From contig NZ_JAPYZZ010000005.1 in assembly GCF_027460065.1 (NCBI RefSeq), positions 186,001 through 250,000 on the forward strand: a DNA stretch of 64,000 nucleotides, given 5' to 3'. Position 1 is the stretch's first letter. The number at the start of each line of letters is the position of its first letter. Under the pieces are notes generated by a model. It had not been told where the DNA came from. It did no database searches and saw only the letters and a program-made list of their open reading frames with translations. This document shows positions 63,189 through 64,000 of this stretch, one piece after another. A program made the translations under genes and the position numbers. Source of the DNA: Martinezella rhizogenes. Its GTDB lineage: Bacteria; Pseudomonadota; Alphaproteobacteria; Rhizobiales; Rhizobiaceae.

Positions 63189-64000
63189 ATGAAAAAGGTC
63201 GGTATCGGCATCATCGGCTGCGGCAACATCTCCAGTGCCTATCTCAAGGCCATGGCCTCGTTTCCGATTCTCGATATTCGCGGTCTTGCGGATATGAACG
63301 AGGAGGTGGCGAAGGCGCGGGCGGACGAATTCGGCCTTCAGGCAAAAAGCATCGACGCGCTTCTTTCTGACCCCACAGTGGAAATCATCGTCAACCTGAC
63401 CATCCCCAAGGCGCATGTGGAAGTAGGTCTGCGGGCGCTGGATGCCGGCAAACACGCCTATTCCGAGAAGCCGCTGGGCATCAATTTCGCCGAAGGCAAA
63501 CGTCTTGCGGATGCGGCAAAAGCGAGGGGTCTGCGTATCGGCTCGGCCCCCGATACATTCCTCGGCGGCGGCCACCAGACAGCGCGCCGGCTGATCGACG
63601 AGGGCGTTCTGGGCCAGCCGGTCGGCGGAACGGCCACCTTCATGTGCCCTGGCCATGAGCGCTGGCACCCCAACCCCGCCTTCTATTACGAGGTTGGGGG
63701 CGGGCCGATGCTGGATATGGGACCCTATTACATCACCGATCTCGTCAATCTGTTTGGTCCGGTCGCCAAGGTCGCGGGCTTTGCCATTGCTCCGCGCAAC
63801 GAGCGCCTCATCACCAGCGAGCCGAAGAATGGCGAAAAAATCCCCGTTCATGTCGCCACCCATGTTTCTGGCGTGCTGGCGTTTGAGAATGGCGCCGTGG
63901 TGCAGGTGGGAATGAGCTTCGATGTCGCCGGCCATAAACACGTGCCGCTGGAAATCTACGGCACGGAAGGCACGCTGATCGTGCCCGATCCCAACCATTT
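63189..64000 (+). CDS. Gfo/Idh/MocA-family oxidoreductase (5' part)
   Basis: An NAD(P)-dependent sugar oxidoreductase cut by the window end after 270 codons. It begins VGIGIIGCGNISSAYLKAM with the dinucleotide motif, has the lysine in YSEKPLGINFAEG near 98, and MLDMGPYYITDLVNLFG near 176. The ATG follows GGGAGGAA. It lies 52 bases after the ROK gene on the same strand, so co-transcription is likely. It is only distantly like the one at 55093-56280. Confidence 0.87.
   Translation, partial: MKKVGIGIIGCGNISSAYLKAMASFPILDIRGLADMNEEVAKARADEFGLQAKSIDALLSDPTVEIIVNLTIPKAHVEVGLRALDAGKHAYSEKPLGINFAEGKRLADAAKARGLRIGSAPDTFLGGGHQTARRLIDEGVLGQPVGGTATFMCPGHERWHPNPAFYYEVGGGPMLDMGPYYITDLVNLFGPVAKVAGFAIAPRNERLITSEPKNGEKIPVHVATHVSGVLAFENGAVVQVGMSFDVAGHKHVPLEIYGTEGTLIVPDPNH

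Noticed and set aside
1-64000. tRNA or rRNA genes, insertion sequences and prophage
   Set aside because: No cloverleaf-like sequence, transposase, integrase or phage structural gene was seen on either strand by eye; a tRNA scan could not be run.

Overview
The window is GC-rich and densely coded, and it reads as a Rhizobiaceae replicon, most likely Agrobacterium (A. tumefaciens/fabrum group). The reasons are gene content (ABC importers for sugars and peptides dominate; acrABR; a single-domain ornithine/lysine decarboxylase; imuA-imuB-dnaE2), alphaproteobacterial regulatory sites (a LexA box GTTC-N7-GTTC, two TTAA-N7-TTAAC CtrA-type boxes, an FNR/FixK-type box) and two 118-bp RIME-like mosaic repeats. 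From memory, the C58 odc gene lies on the linear chromosome, so this may be the matching region of that or a related strain. I could not test this. No tRNA, rRNA, CRISPR array, insertion sequence or prophage is visible.

Layout. 1-2.4 kb: end of a ugpAEC importer. 2.4-6.6 kb: a small conserved protein, an OmpW porin with an FNR-type promoter, a marR-MFS pair carrying two copies of one palindrome, and an acetyltransferase. 6.8-9.4 kb: the decarboxylase with a long structured leader holding a 28-codon upstream ORF, divergent from a LysR gene. 9.4-13.1 kb: a ribose-type sugar importer whose first gene is preceded by a 19-codon ORF. 13.2-18.4 kb: acrA-acrB-acrR, with an operator closely resembling the E. 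coli acrA operator as I recall it. 18.6-24.6 kb: two c-di-GMP proteins flanking an AllE-like ureidoglycine aminohydrolase and an orphan methyltransferase. 24.6-28.6 kb: an Ldh_2-family dehydrogenase and an FtsK translocase without an N-terminal membrane domain.

28.9-35.1 kb: a peptide-type ABC importer in one coupled operon with a class V aminotransferase. 35.2-36.8 kb: a CtrA-box-linked small ORF, an AraC-type regulator, a VOC protein and a small membrane protein. 36.8-44.5 kb: an IlvD/Edd sugar-acid dehydratase divergent from ytfQ-ytfR-ytfT-yjfF (galactofuranose-type importer) and a GntR regulator, a likely sugar uptake and oxidation unit. 44.7-47.1 kb: an MFS exporter divergent from an AraC regulator. 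47.1-52.7 kb: the SOS mutasome imuA-imuB-dnaE2. 52.8-54.8 kb: a DUF1304 membrane protein, glycerate 2-kinase and a small secreted protein. 55-64 kb: a carbohydrate locus with two Gfo/Idh/MocA oxidoreductases, a TIM-barrel isomerase, a MalEFGK-type importer and a divergent ROK repressor with paired operator half-sites.

The most unusual signals are regulatory: the decarboxylase leader, the in-frame upstream ORF before the sugar ATPase, the duplicated MarR palindrome, the acrA operator, the CtrA-type boxes and the divergent ROK sites.
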